DNA of 64,000 nt from Adiantum capillus-veneris (Eukaryota > Streptophyta > Polypodiopsida > Polypodiales > Pteridaceae). Made by a program: the position numbers and the translations under genes. A model generated the notes under the pieces. The model worked only from the letters and a program-made list of their open reading frames with translations, was not told the DNA's origin and did not search any database. Positions 22,123-34,004 of the stretch are shown in pieces (position 1 is the stretch's first letter; each line of letters begins with the position of its first letter). Where the stretch lies: positions 120,799,970-120,863,969 of the forward strand of contig CM043962.1 in assembly GCA_014529385.2 (NCBI GenBank), written 5' to 3'.

Positions 22123-23040
22123 TCATCGATGGAACAAACCTATCAGGAGGTCACGTGACACGTCCAGATCTACGCACAATAGGTGACTCGGGCTCAACCA
22201 CAACCTGTGGTTCCACTCTATCCTGTCCTTGCTCCTCTTGAGCGCTGACATTTTGTCTTGCACGTGCAGGTCCATCTTCTTGGAAGACAACTCTTCTAAT
22301 CTCCTCAACCCTCTCTGTTTAGAATGATATTTGGATTCATTAAAGTGAACATCATTGCTGCGGACAACCTTTCTGGATTCGGGATCCCAAAGTCTGTACC
22401 CCATCTCACCAGAATTACCATAGCCTAGAAAGATGCACTTTCTACTCTTTGACTCAAGTTTGTTCCTAAATTCCTTTGGAACGTGAGTATATGCCTCACA
22501 GCCAAAGACTCTGAGATGCTTGTATGAGGGCATTTTGCCTGACCATACCATCTCTGGCACTGAATCCTTCTGCAAAACCTTGCTAGGAGATCTGTTTACA
22601 AGATGAACAGCTGTTGATACAGCTTCAGCCCAAAACCCATTTGGCAGTTGTGCATTAGACAACATACTTCTGACCTTCTCTTGTATGGTCCTATTCATCC
22701 TCTCAGCAACACCATTTTGAGGAGGATTGTAAGGAGCAGTAAGTTCACGGTTTATACCTTTTGACTCACAAAAGTCCTAAAAGGCCTTTGAAACATACTC
22801 TCCACCATTGTCAGTGCGTAAGCATTTAAGCTTCTTGCCACTCTGATTCTCCACAAGTGTCACAAACGTTTTGAAAACACTAAACGCTTCATCCTTGTGC
22901 TTGAGAAAGTAAACCCATACTTTCCTCGAGTAATCATCTATAAATGTCATAAAGTAAGAAGCTCCCCCTAGAGATAGGTTAGGCATAGGTCCACACAAAT
23001 CACTATGAACAAGTGCCAACTGTGTATCTCTTCTACCGCT
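22123..23040 (-). pseudogene. Element C integrase
   Basis: Core with HSDLCGP, RTDNGGEY and NGVAERMN, so all three acidic residues remain. A TAG at about 22777-22779 cuts the frame between the second Asp and the Glu (SKAF*DFCE). The downstream part (22123-22698) shows FWAEAVSTAVHLVNRSPS and VFGCEAYTHVP, and shifts frame near 22325 after ESKYHS. The preceding segment ends in TGA at 23041-23043. Confidence 0.9.
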
Positions 23041-24522
23041 TCAATGCTTATGTGGCTGCTGTGTTTGCTTACCATACAGACAATGTTCACAGAATTCAAA
23101 ATCATTAAATGAAAATCCAGGCAAATAACCAGAATGAGACAAGATTTCCATTCCCTTCTTGGACATATGTCCTAACCGGCTATGCCACAAAGAAACGTTC
23201 GGCTGCTCGGTTACATTGATTACATTTTTAGAGACATTTGATACATAAATCATGTAAAGTCCTCGAGACTTTACTCCATGTGCTACTGTCATAGAACCCT
23301 TGGATATCTTCCACATGTTCTGTCCAAAAGTGGTGACGTAGCCAGCATCATCAAGTAAACCTGTGTTGATCAAGCTCTTTGTAATTGCGAGAACATGTCT
23401 CACATTCTTCAGCGTGAAAGAAGAGCCATTCTGAAACTTCAATTGAACATCTCCAACACCTAAGATCTCACATGTCTGCCCATTGCCTAGTCGAACATGA
23501 TCTTTAGTGGTCACATAAGAGGTAAACCACTCCTTGTTTGGAGACACATGAAGTGATGCCCCTGAGTCTATAATCCAGTCACTCAGTGCATTTCCATCAG
23601 ATTCTGTAAGAAGAGCTGAGTCCATTGTATTCTTCAAGAAGTAGATGTCTCCTGACACTAGACTGTCATCCTCTGCAACAATGTTTGTCACATTTATTTC
23701 TTGGATCTTCACTGAGGACTTGTTCTTCTCACCATGGTCTTCAGCTTTCTCTTTGCCTTTTTCTGCTTTCCATTCTCTGCAGTCTCTTTTCATGTGACCC
23801 TTCTTGCCACAATGGTAGCATTCTATGTCACTCTTGCCTTTAGCACTGCGGGACTTGCTACGAGACTGATTCCTCTTTCCACCTTTGTACTTTTCTTTGG
23901 TCCTTCCCCTAACAACTAAGGGTGTTCCTTTGCCTTTGTCCATTATCTTTATATTGGTTTCTTCAGTAAGCAGACTTCCTTCTACACCTGCTATGTTCAA
24001 ACCATCTGGAGGTGCAGAATTACTCAAAGCTGTGCGAAAAGTGTCCCAACTTTCCGGCAATGTGATCAACAGGAACATAGCTCTAACAGGTTCATCAAAC
24101 TTGACACCTTGAGCTGACAACTGACTATAGATTGTGTTGAATTCATTCAGATGATTGGACATAGGTGTCCCTTCTTTCATCTTCAAGTCAACAAGCTTCT
24201 TAAGCCAGTATACCTGTGAAGCTGCACTCTGCTTCTCATAAAGATCACTCAGCTTTAACCATGCTTGATAAGCCGACATCTCGTCTGCTACATTGAAGTA
24301 AACGCTTTTTGCCAAAGTCAGCATGATGGTAGAAAGTGCCAATTCATCCATTTCGCTCCATTCATCTTCGTCCATATCTTCTGGTTTTATCCCCTTGAGC
24401 TTTATAGGTTTTATCTGCTTCTTTTGTACCAACACGTGCCAAATTTGCTACTTCCACAATGGGAAATTGTTTCCATCCAGCTTCTTGATATTGTAAAGAG
24501 CAGTGTCCTGTGATCCAGCCAT
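23041..24522 (-). pseudogene. Element C Gag and protease
   Basis: True start ATG at 24520-24522 (MAGSQDTALYNIKKLDG); a TAG at 24448-24450 follows after 24 codons, then 464 open codons. Gag motifs: AYQAWLKLSDLYEKQ, LNEFNTIYSQL. An intact CCHC knuckle CYHCGKKGHMKRDC lies at about 23779-23820, the protease DSGASLHVSP near 23568 and a GAG-pre-integrase block (LWHSRLGHMSKKGM, CEHC) at the end. Apart from the single early stop, this is a nearly complete Gag-protease. Confidence 0.92.
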
Positions 24523-25599
24523 AGCTACGCTTCACAGTAGTTTACTTTCCTGGGAAAAATTCGGCAGAGTTTCCCCTGTAAACTGACCTTTGAACCAATA
24601 TCAACCTGTCAAATGAACCAAGAAAGCTTCAGATTTTGCATAAATGTCGGCAGAGTCTCCTTTGTAAAATGGCTCTGGTGTACTCAAAAACAGACCAAAA
24701 AACAGCTCAAAAAACACTGTCTCTCTGACACTATAAGCTGTGGGTAAACCTGTCCTGCACCTGTACTGTCTCTGACTGTCCTGTCACTGTCCTGTAAGCA
24801 TAGACTGTGACAATGCCTCAACGGCAGTAAAGCAAAGATGCAATCCCAACTGTCTAACTCACAGTCAATACATCCTAGCTGCCTATCTAAGGGTGCTCGA
24901 GGGATCGCTCCAAGACCTGTATCACCGAAAGGATCTCAACATTCGAGAATCCCCCAGCTCAATAAAACCCTACTCGACCCTCAACAAAGGTTGCAGTAAA
25001 TCTGACAGTACATAGACTTCCCACAAAGTCATACATCCACAAATTTCCCACTATATGTTGTAACCGCTGCGGCGGTTGTTTGCTACGTGACTCACAGCCA
25101 GCAAACCCTCAACAGACATACATCATCTCTGACAATACATCCCATGTGGAAGTACCTGCAATGTCAGGATGAAATCTAGAATATCAAGCAGCAAACACAA
25201 GCTACCTGATGAACTAGTGGATGTCGCCTACAGTCTGTGTGTAGATACGCCCGTGTCGTATGTGACACGCCTCCAAGAACTATGAGCCGTCCTTCGATGT
25301 GTAGACAGCCACAAATCAACACTCTGGGAGTGTCGATATCCTCAACACCTGCAGTCGTAGGCCGAAAAAACCCAAATTTGCAGAGTCGGATCCTCAACAC
25401 CTGCAGTCGAAAATGGTCTGCGCAGACCTTTGTCGAAGCCAAACGGTGGCCGAGATGACCTCAGAATGAAATTCTGACAACACCAATCCCTTCGGGCTTT
25501 CCCACGAGATTTGGGGCCGTGTCTTTGCTTGTCGAATTTCACTCCAATCTGAGCTGGTGACTCTAGCCTCCTGCAGTGCTGCCCCGAGCCTCGATCTGA
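24523..25599 (-). other. Long leader of element C
   Basis: About 1.08 kb between Gag start and PBS, longer than the 350-bp leader of family A. No convincing ORF. It contains runs of gactgtc-type repeats near 24765-24800 and a duplicated cctcaacacctgcagtcg (about 25340 and 25390). Confidence 0.7.
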
Positions 25600-25611
25600 G
25601 CTCTAATACCA
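25600..25611 (-). other. Primer-binding site of element C
   Basis: Minus strand TGGTATTAGAGC, one mismatch to the tRNA-iMet complement, two bases from the LTR. Confidence 0.9.
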
Positions 25612-25613
25612 GT

Positions 25614-25805
25614 TGAAGGAGTACGAGCGGAAGTGCGACGCGAGAGAGAGTGCAAGAAGAAGAGCACGACAATATGGTGAACTCGCTCTACTGTAATGTG
25701 TAGAGCATAGTGAGTTCTTATTAGGTTTTTACAAAAGAATATGTGTACATACCAAGCGGCCCGCCCACTTACCTGGGCGACCACATTGGGCGTTATACCC
25801 CAACA
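25614..25805 (-). repeat. LTR of element C (5' LTR in element orientation)
   Basis: 192 bp, same ends as 20304-20495; six differences by eye. Confidence 0.94.
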
Positions 25806-25810
25806 GGCGA
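25806..25810. repeat. Target-site duplication of element C, right copy
   Basis: ggcga immediately after the LTR; LINE copy 1 tail continues (cctcaaggctcggcatgagc near 25897). Confidence 0.93.
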
Positions 25811-25970
25811 ACCTCGCCATCCCATCGAGCCTGGCTGTATAAAGGATTGCGCTTTTGGTAATGGTGTGTTGCTAGGTACATGTAACATTTTGTCCCTCAA
25901 GGCTCGGCATGAGCTTGAGGCGGATTTGTATATTTCTTGGTGACTTTTTAATACAATCACTCACAATTGT

Positions 25971-26484
25971 GAGTTTTGCAAAGTAAAAAATAAAATTTAT
26001 TGCAACTTATATAAAAAATATCTATCAAAGACATTCATAATTTGGCTATTAGTTAATATTCTTTTAATGGAATATAAAGGAAAAATCGTGAAGCGTGCTT
26101 TCTCATGGATGCATTTTTACTAGTTTGTAAGTGTCTCAAAAATTGTCTTAGTTTGGCATCTTTCAATGCTTTTGAGAGTTTCTATGGCAACATATATAAG
26201 TTAAGGACAAAACTATAATATGAGATATGTTCTAAGTATGCTTAAGGCCATCGATAATAGATCAATAAATTGAAGAAAATGAGATATTTTTATAGCTAGT
26301 TGTGTTTCCAAAACAAAATTGTGGTGCTTTAAAAACTATAGATTCTGCTCAACAACCCATTGAAATTACTAGGAAAAATGCTTCTATGATCTGGAAACTT
26401 TCCTAAGTCATGAGGATTTGATTGTCCTTGCCTTTTTGCTATTTTTATTGAAATGCACCATTACATCCACTTTGGAGGCTTTCC
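25971..26484. other. AT-rich sequence without a recognisable gene
   Basis: No ORF or repeat that I can assign. Confidence 0.5.
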
Positions 26485-26639
26485 ATGACTAAATGTATGA
26501 GATTTGAACCATTACAATATAGATTTGTCTTTCAACTTCAAGCTCAAGTAAGTAAGAGAATAAATGACATGCAAATCCAATTGGAAAGAATTCTTGAAGC
26601 CTATCAAACGGTTTTTGTGGAAAAGAAACATGAAAGTCA

Positions 26640-27950
26640 CAACCCCTTGCCAATGGGGAAATGGGAATGGGTACGAGACCTAAGAGTCAAGGCAGAATCC
26701 GCATTATGGACCCCATGGTGCATGCAGAAGCCTCGTGTGCCAAACTTGTTGTCTCAAGTTTGATGGACCAAAAACAGGAATGGGCTATCATGGCATGGGA
26801 TATGATAAACAACGCAAAGCTTTCCTCAAAAGGGGACATATGTAAGAAGGCCTCTGTGCTAGATAAGATTTTGGCACCTTTCTGGACATCCCTGAAGCTT
26901 GGTGGCTGCACCGGGGAACTAGCACGAAAGTGCAACAAAGTAGTTGCGGCCCTAGAATGGGGGGAGAACTTCAAATACTTTAAGGATTCCTTCCGAAATT
27001 TGTCACCTTGGATCTCCAAACTTGGAAGGCACTCCTTGAACCCCTTTTGAAGGGAAGTTGCATGGTTGGTTAAAAACAAAGGAATTTCTAAACTTTTGCA
27101 TCTTTGGGATTACAGAAGCTTTTGTTGCAAGGATGTGGAGCTCATGGTGTTGCAACAGAAGTTGGGTTGTATGAAAGGCTTCTCATTGGTCAACTCTTGG
27201 AAGTGCTGTCATCCTCATTTCCACCTGTTGGCGGAGTAGAACTGGATTGGAGAGCCTAGCATTGGCCAAAAGATAAGGTGTTCCTGCTCCCCAAGACCTG
27301 GAGTACATATAAGGTGTTGGTGTACAAAACGGATTGGTTTGCCCCACTCAATAAAATATGGAAGAAAAATTGGTCAGAAGAACACTTGCAGAGGAGTGTT
27401 AGTACCATTTGGGATATTAAAGGGCCGGAGTACATAAAGGTATTCATCTGGAAAGTGTTATGGGGAGCCTTGCCTACTAGAATTAAGGTGCACTCTTGAG
27501 GGATTGCCTCTGACACTTGCTCTGGCTGTAGGGAAGCTTGGGAAGACCCCCTGCATCTATTCGGCCAGTGCGCTACTTCGCAGGGGGCTAGCCGCTGGGG
27601 TTTGCAAATGGGTAAGAAGGACTTGGAAGACCATGTTCTATATGGATGACCTGATCTTGGGAGGGTGTGGTATCCAAAACCAGGTTGTTCTGGTGTGCAT
27701 GAAAATTATCAGATATTGTTACCTGAACCAGGTTTGGAAGACTAAGAACCTTTGAGTTTTTGAGGGCAAACAGGATGTAGCTCATTTTGACGGTATTGTG
27801 TGTCAGAGCACTGAGCTCATGCATGCCATAGGAGCAAGAGGGGCAACTGAGAAGGGTGAAGAATGGAGGTATGCATTGAGATGCTTAGAACTCTCAAGAG
27901 GGTAAGTTTATAATGGAATCCTAGCCCCTCAAGGCACATGTAGTGCTTGA
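26640..27950 (+). pseudogene. LINE-type retrotransposon 3' relic, copy 2
   Basis: Better preserved than copy 1. 26661-27050 reads HAEASCAKLVVSSLMD, CTGELARKCNKVVAALEWG. 27278-27499 reads IWDIKGPEYIKVFIWKVLWGALP and, after a TGA, continues in frame as CSGCREAWEDPLHLFGQC, a CxxC...H...C arrangement typical of the zf-RVT domain of plant LINE reverse transcriptases. VWKTKNL and VFEGKQD near 27735 match the WKARN motif of copy 1. The tail near 27925 (cctcaaggcacatgtagtgc) resembles the copy 1 tail. Endonuclease and the catalytic RT are absent, so it is 5'-truncated. Confidence 0.72.
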
Positions 27951-27959
27951 GGTAATTAT

Positions 27960-28669
27960 ATTATTTTCTATTTAATAGTGAGAGGCGAAAGCCCAAAATA
28001 GACCAGATGGCCTCTATACCAAGAATATGGACGATGGCCTCATCATGGGAGGGAGGTACACAATAGGGGGCACCACCTAGCAAGATATGCAGCTAGGATG
28101 TAGGCATATACACAATCAAACATGCCATGGAAAACAATTTCAAGATCCATGTCCAAGTGTGGGATAGGGTGGTCGGAAAACAAGATGAGAGGAATGGTGA
28201 GTGAGTCAGAATGGGCTTGCTACTCGTGCATGTAGTAAGGAAGATAATGAGGTAAGGGAAACATGCAATTATGCTCACTTCTCATACCAAAGGTGGCGAA
28301 TCCGCACACCTTAAGATGCAAGTAGCAAGATGATAGGAATATGAGAGGGAGAGAGAGAGTGTGTGTATAGTGGCAAATCCGCACACCTCAACATAAGCAA
28401 ATGGAAAGAACAAGCATAAACCCTCCTCACGATGAAGTGTATCCCAAACGACACAAGGTATGGCACCAAGATGGAGTGTGTTGATTGCTTGCAAAAGATG
28501 AATAGAATAGGTAACATAGGGAAAGAAGATGAGAAGGGGACAAGATCGTAGGATGCCCAACAAGCAGTGATTGTACAACTTGATAGACATGTGCGTACCC
28601 TCTTTACTCAAGCAACATGCAGCCTCAAGCTGAGAGGGTGACCATGCAGAGCACATCCCCACCCAGGCT
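27960..28669. other. No recognisable gene
   Basis: The minus-strand ORF at 28282-28710 shows no domain that I recognise and partly overlaps the CACTA exon on the other strand. A gtggc/aatccgcacacct word repeats near 28297 and 28374. Confidence 0.4.
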
Positions 28670-29390
28670 ATGTTTGAGTCCGAGATCAATGAAATGATCG
28701 AGATGATCATGGGTTCGGAAAGGTTCGTCTACGATGGCATAAAACATGAGGCCGACACGCCCTCGTATGATGGAGCACTAGTGTTTAGATTGAACGAGCT
28801 CTTGGTTTTTTTGAACATGCACGCAAAGTTTGGATGGAGTGACACTAGCGTCACAAAACTTTTCAGGTAATCTCTTGCAATCTGCCGAGTTCAATAAAAA
28901 CCTATACATATATAATGTACCAAATCATGATAAATTTTATTGTTTTTCTATATGTAGATTGCTAAAGGATCAAATATTTCCAGTTGATAATGTGATGCCA
29001 GATTCCAAAGAGGATGCAAGAAAGATCATGTGAACCCTAGGGATGTATTACAATTCCATTCACACTTATCCTATCGACTGCATTCTTTTCAGGGGAGAAT
29101 ATGTGGACATGTAGAAGTGCCCAAAATGCGATTATGAGAGATATCGAGCAGATCTCCACAACAAAAAGCACCATAGAAGGTGCTATGATATTTTCCTATG
29201 TTGTCTCCCATCAAGAATTTTTTTCTTCAAATGCAACATGGCAAGAGGAGAACAGATCTTTGGATGGTGTGCTACAAATCCCTACAGATTGTGCGGCATG
29301 GAAACATATTGATGACATGTGGTTGGATTTGGCCATGCATGTCTCTGGATGGGGACCCATTGTTGCACAAAATCTTTGAGAAGTTTTAAA
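28670..29390 (+). pseudogene. CACTA (En/Spm) TNP2-like transposase fragment with an intron
   Basis: Exon 1 (28670-28866) encodes a TNP2 N-terminal pattern ending FGWSDTSVTKLF. A canonical intron follows (gtaatc at 28867, ...ctatatgtag ending 28957). Exon 2 resumes in the same reading frame as LLKDQIFPVDNVMPDSKE, then after a TGA gives LGMYYNSIHTYPIDCILFRGEY and, after a TAG, KCPKCDYERY. These blocks fit the plant CACTA transposase (Transposase_21/TNP2) order, including the CPxC pair. A frameshift then leads to IPTDCAAWKHIDDMWLDLA (29101-29379). No terminal CACTA repeat was found nearby. Family call is from motif memory; the intron join supports it. Confidence 0.68.
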
Positions 29391-29590
29391 AGCATCCCTA
29401 GAAATAACATCCATTATGCATACACTATGCCACATACAGCTATCTCCTTGGCCACATGAACCAAGAGGTGGACTTGTCTAACAAGAACCGACCGAGGAAA
29501 TGCATCCCCAATGGCACACACTATTTCTATGTCAAGAATTTGAGTAGAACGGATGTCATCTATTTCTATTTCTTTGGACCTTACAAATCT

Positions 29591-29918
29591 ACAAGATAAC
29601 ACACAAGAGTATATTAAGTGCATGGTGAGGATTTAGTGTTTATAGACTAGTTTAGTGGAATAGAGATATGATGTACCCTACTAACTTGCCAAGTTTGAAA
29701 ATAGCATCCCTCAGTTTCTTGTCCCCGCATCCACATATAATCACGGTCAAAATAACAAGATAACACACAAGAGTATATTAAGTGCATGGTGATGATTTAG
29801 TGTACATAGAATAGTTTAGTGGAATAGAGATATGATGTACCTTACTAACTTGCCAAGTTTGAAAATAGAATCCCTCAATTTCTTGTCCCCACACCCACAT
29901 ATACTCACGATCAAAATG
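29591..29918. repeat. 164-bp tandem duplication
   Basis: Copies at 29591-29754 and 29755-29918, both starting acaagataacacacaag, high identity by eye. No coding content recognised. Confidence 0.9.
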
Positions 29919-30628
29919 AATTACAATATCAAAAGATTAAGACGAGATATTTTTTTAGCCATACGCAAGTCAAGGTCTAAACTAAATGAGGGACAACATA
30001 AGCATCGAAGAATTACCTAAAACACCTTATGCAAATCATATAGCCCATACAATTGAATGCTTTTACCTTTCTTTGCCTTTGTGCAATCTCCCTTTAGTGA
30101 TCTCATGTATCCTATTGGTGTGCCAATAGAGGCAATGGAACTTTTCACTCAATCAAGCTCATCTTTGGCTAGAATCCATGGGGCTTTAGTGCCTCGATGT
30201 GGAGTAGCTAATGAAAAAAGATGTATGAAGGCTCTCAAATCCTCCCTCATGAGTCCCTTTTGCACGTAATGTGGTGCCAAAGGGTTTGATAAACATTCTT
30301 GAATAAGTACATGGGATCAAAGAGGTGTTGAAGTAAGTCCTTTCAAATATGGAAGCCTTAAAAACATGGAATACCTTGACATACCTTCTGGTGGACTAGA
30401 ATGGGGTGGATCACTGTTGTAGTGCTCTCTTTCCATAATATGTCATTGTTCACTTAAGATGGTTCTTCGCATTTGTTGGAGCCTTATATTTTCTATGACT
30501 TTGAGACAGGAAATAATGGCTGTTTGGATTGATTACCTTTGCAAGATATTTGGTCACTCCATCACCAATGGTGTCCCACGAGTAGGATAATCATTGTGGC
30601 CTAGTGTGGAAAACTTACACTCATATTG
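29919..30628. other. No recognisable gene
   Basis: Probably decayed transposon sequence between two CACTA fragments; ORFs are under 75 codons and give no motif. Confidence 0.4.
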
Positions 30629-30877
30629 TTAGCAAAAAGTTTTACTCTTTAAATAATAAAGAGCAAGAAGAATCAACATAACATACCAAGAAATATCTCC
30701 AAGGCCAAGATAGTCATGCATAGTCCACATAAGGATACTCCTCACAATGGCCTCTCTCCTCTCCTTAGGAAGTGAAACATCGACAATGGAGATTCCCTTC
30801 CATAACTCCAACTCCTTGTTGAGGGGCTTGAGGTAGACAAAAATATTTTCCACTTTATACTTCCTTGGAACAAGCAA
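30629..30877 (-). pseudogene. CACTA TNP2-like transposase fragment, reverse strand
   Basis: 82 open codons with FVYLKPLNKELELWKG, then LMWTMHDYLGLGDISW. In TNP2 proteins the blocks YLxPLxxEL.xLW and WTxxDxPGxxxxSG occur with this spacing, in the middle of the transposase. It is on the opposite strand from the N-terminal fragment 1.3 kb away, so the two are either different insertions or an inverted rearrangement. Confidence 0.65.
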
Positions 30878-31264
30878 AAAAGAAGTATATTTCCCTTCTT
30901 AGTTGTCTCCTATGGTGGAATATTGTAGTTGATAATTACCACTAATCAAGTGCTACATGATATATATTTGGTGCCAGAGGGATTGACACCATCACTTGCC
31001 AACCCAAGCCTCAAGCGTCAAGACTCTAGCATAAAATCTAGCTACTTTATCTTCATGTGCCTCCATGAAGGTGAAGGAAGGGACACACATCATTCCATCA
31101 TTTGAGTGGTGGTCAACGTGTTATGTGAGAAGATTGACTATAGATCTAGTTTTAAACATGTGTTCAATCCGAGGAATAAGTGGAAAATGCCTCATTACCT
31201 TGCACATGAGACAGGCAGTGGCATGTGCATGTTGATTGTGGTAAAGTATGTAATCATTGATGCA

Positions 31265-31860
31265 TGCATGGAGCTAGATTATGTATTTCTTAAACTAGTA
31301 GCCGCCACTACATGACTCATAGTGGTAGCTTTCATGCTATTATCGATAAAGATAGCTACAAGTATGGTAGTGGTATTTATCATACTAGTAGCTACCAGCC
31401 TCATAGCGGTAGCTTCCATGCTATTACTCGTAAAGATAGCTACTAGTTTAGTAGTGGTAGCTACCAATATGGTAGTGATAGCTACCAACCTCATAGTGGT
31501 AGCTGGCATGATATTATTGGTAAAGATAGCTACCTACCAATATGCTAGTGGTAGCTACCAAACTCCCATTAGACAGCATTCTCCTATATAAGTCCTACTG
31601 ATAGCAAGGCAGTTACCATTGTCAACAAGGTAGCTAGCATTGTAATAGTGGTAGCTGCCCTTTTAGTGTTGGTAGGTACCCTTATGGTATTGATAGCCAC
31701 TATTACACTGGGATATTTTAAGATGATAGTGGTAGCTACCAGTCTCATAGTTGTAGAGATCCAAGGTGTGTCTTGATCAAGGTAGATGCCAAGCTGATAG
31801 TGGTAGCTACCAGTATGTCATGGTTGCCTTGGTAGAGTAACTACAACCACTTTCATCCTA
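31265..31860. repeat. Degenerate array built on the palindrome GGTAGCTACC
   Basis: Many irregular units of roughly 20-30 bp of the form tagtggtagctaccannctcatag. The core GGTAGCTACC is its own reverse complement. Related units recur at 32405-32535 and 50160-50520. Open frames across it are low-complexity. Confidence 0.85.
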
Positions 31861-33159
31861 GTAGCCATATTTACACAATTAGCTATCATGCTACTCCTTG
31901 GAAAGGTTACTACTAGGATCTAATTATGTCAGCACTAGTCTTGTAATGGGCTACAAAAGTGGCTAGAGACACTAAAGTGGCTCATGCCTAGATTCTAGTA
32001 TTTTAAGCATAGCTTTTGCATATGACATAAAAACTTCATGAAACTTCTTGAGCATCTTGTTAGGATGTGTCTAAGACTCTAAGAGTCATATTTGAGTTAA
32101 AATTGTTCAAAATAAAAATTTAACTGTTTTAAAAATTGTAGTTTACTACTTAACTTGATGAGTAGTGAATGTTGTCACTCTTTATGTAAGAAAAAAAGAA
32201 GTATGATAGGCTCATGACACAAGACAACTTCAACCCTTGATTTATTTTCTCAAAATTTATGTATCAATTTGTTCTGTGTTGGAAGTATTTCCCTGAGAGG
32301 GGTTTTTGTTTAGACATTTAAACAATTGTTGAATTCTTTTTTTACAAAAGCCACAAAAGTGGCTATTTCTTTCTAGGACTAGTGTTAACTAGCCAGTTCA
32401 TTCAGTCAACTAACAATAGCATTGGTAGCTATGAGGATATTATTGTTAGCTTCCATGATAGTATTGGTAGCTACCTACATAGTACTGGTAGCTCACAGTG
32501 TTATCCTGGTAGCTACCATTGCCATCTTGTAGCCATATGTAACTTGAGGCAGTGTCCTTAATTCCTACTTGTCATGGCTACAAAGGTTGAGCCTACCAAA
32601 AAGGTGGAGATTCTAGGAGGTAACAATTGTGAAAAGCAATTTCTGGAGGTGCACATACAAGTTGAGAAGGAAGGTGTGTGAGACAAAGATGGTTTTCTTA
32701 TGCCATTAAGGCAGATAATAATGTTTAAAGTTAAATCTTGCTCATTGTTGCTTCTTTCCTAGAGATGAGGTTGCAAAAATCCTACCCAAATGGCATCACC
32801 CTATAAGAAAATATGCCCCATTTTGTGGCAAAGGTTGTTTTGTGTTGATCCTCCAGCTTTATTGTGAGATGATTGTAACCCAAAAAGCTTTCAACCAAGT
32901 TGTACACTGTCATGTTGCTTTGCAGGCACGGGATGAAAGATGAAAATCAGCATGCTTATTCGAGGTGCTGGTTTTTTATCGAGATATGATGTGTTGAAGG
33001 AGCCTATTGGTCTTTTCTAATCAGCAGTAGGAGCTTTGGATGTCAAGTTATCAGTAATTGAAGTTTTGTTGAGGCAAGGTTTTAGTGTCCAGTGTGAGTG
33101 TCTCGAGAGCTAGTATCTCTAGCGCCAATGTTACCATTCTCTTGAGAGCCAGTATCTCG
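31861..33159. other. No recognisable gene; second patch of TAGCTACC repeats
   Basis: Repeats at about 32405-32535 (ttggtagctacctacatag and similar). The remainder shows no ORF of note. Confidence 0.5.
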
Positions 33160-33560
33160 AGCGCCAATGTTACCGCTAGCACTCAACTGGCATAGTAAAT
33201 TTGTTTGAACCAGTCTTTCTCCATTTCTTGTATTTAAACTACTCCCACTGCTTTATTAGATGCATCCACAAACATATGAAAGGGCGACTTCCAATCAGGA
33301 GGAATCAGTATAGGTGCAGTCACCAACATCCTTTTGAAAGCGCGACTTCCAATCAGGAGGAATCAGTATAGGTGCAGTCACCAACATCCTTTTGAGCAGG
33401 TTGAATGCAGTATCATGCTCTTCCTTCCACACAAAATCTGTATTCTTCTTTGTGAAATTTTTTAAGTGGTAAGAAAACATGTGCAAAATATCTCAAAAAT
33501 ATGCTTTGTCACTTCACCTGTCCTATAAACCTCATCAATTTGAGGTTTTTTGGAGGTAAT
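33100..33560 (-). pseudogene. Ty3/gypsy reverse transcriptase / RNase H junction relic
   Basis: The minus strand reads MFSYHLKNFTKKNTDFVWKE then AFNLLKRMLVTAPILIPPDW, and in another frame PFHMFVDASNKAVGVV, QIYYAS. This is the RT-to-RNase H junction of Ty3/gypsy (TK..FxW...AF..LK..L..aPxLxxPDw..pF...xDAS). A 58-bp direct duplication (33284-33341 and 33342-33395) breaks the frame. Interrupted by stops; ends are not defined. Confidence 0.75.
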
Positions 33561-33951
33561 GCTTTCAAAGGCTACCAAACCCTCTATAAGAAGCTGTAGA
33601 AAACGTTTCTGGGGGGCTTCTTTTTCTTCTCTGTGGGAGGTGAAGCAAGACAAGAGGGATTTTTGGCCTGAGTGCTTTGCACCTTGGAGAAGTGAGTGCC
33701 TCGGGAAGAAGCCACAGAGGCGATTGTCTACAAAGGGATCCAACGAGGCCCCCCTTTTCTTTTCTTTTGCTATAAGCTAAGAAGTAGTCATGGTTGTACA
33801 TGAGTGTGTGATGGTAAATTGAGATATCCCCCTTGAAGTGCATCATTTTTGCTATGTCCATTCCCTTTCCCCCTTCTCTTTTCTTCTCCTACAGTGTGTT
33901 CTCGGATGTGTGTCGGCATGTACACCCCACCCCCCTCGACGATTGTGGGTA

Positions 33952-34004
<53 letters not shown>

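Larger units (their letters stand above)
20304..25805 (-). mobile_element. Ty1/copia element C, complete but coding-defective
   Basis: A 5502-bp minus-strand element with two 192-bp LTRs, PPT, PBS and a 5-bp target duplication. Six mismatches between the LTRs are visible by eye (about 3%). Coding order from the right: Gag, zinc knuckle, protease, integrase, RT, RNase H, with several stops and a frameshift. Family distinct from A and B. Confidence 0.95.

Noticed and set aside
31265-31591. CRISPR-like appearance of the GGTAGCTACC array
   Set aside because: Units are irregular, there are no unique equal-length spacers or cas genes, and the context is a plant genome.
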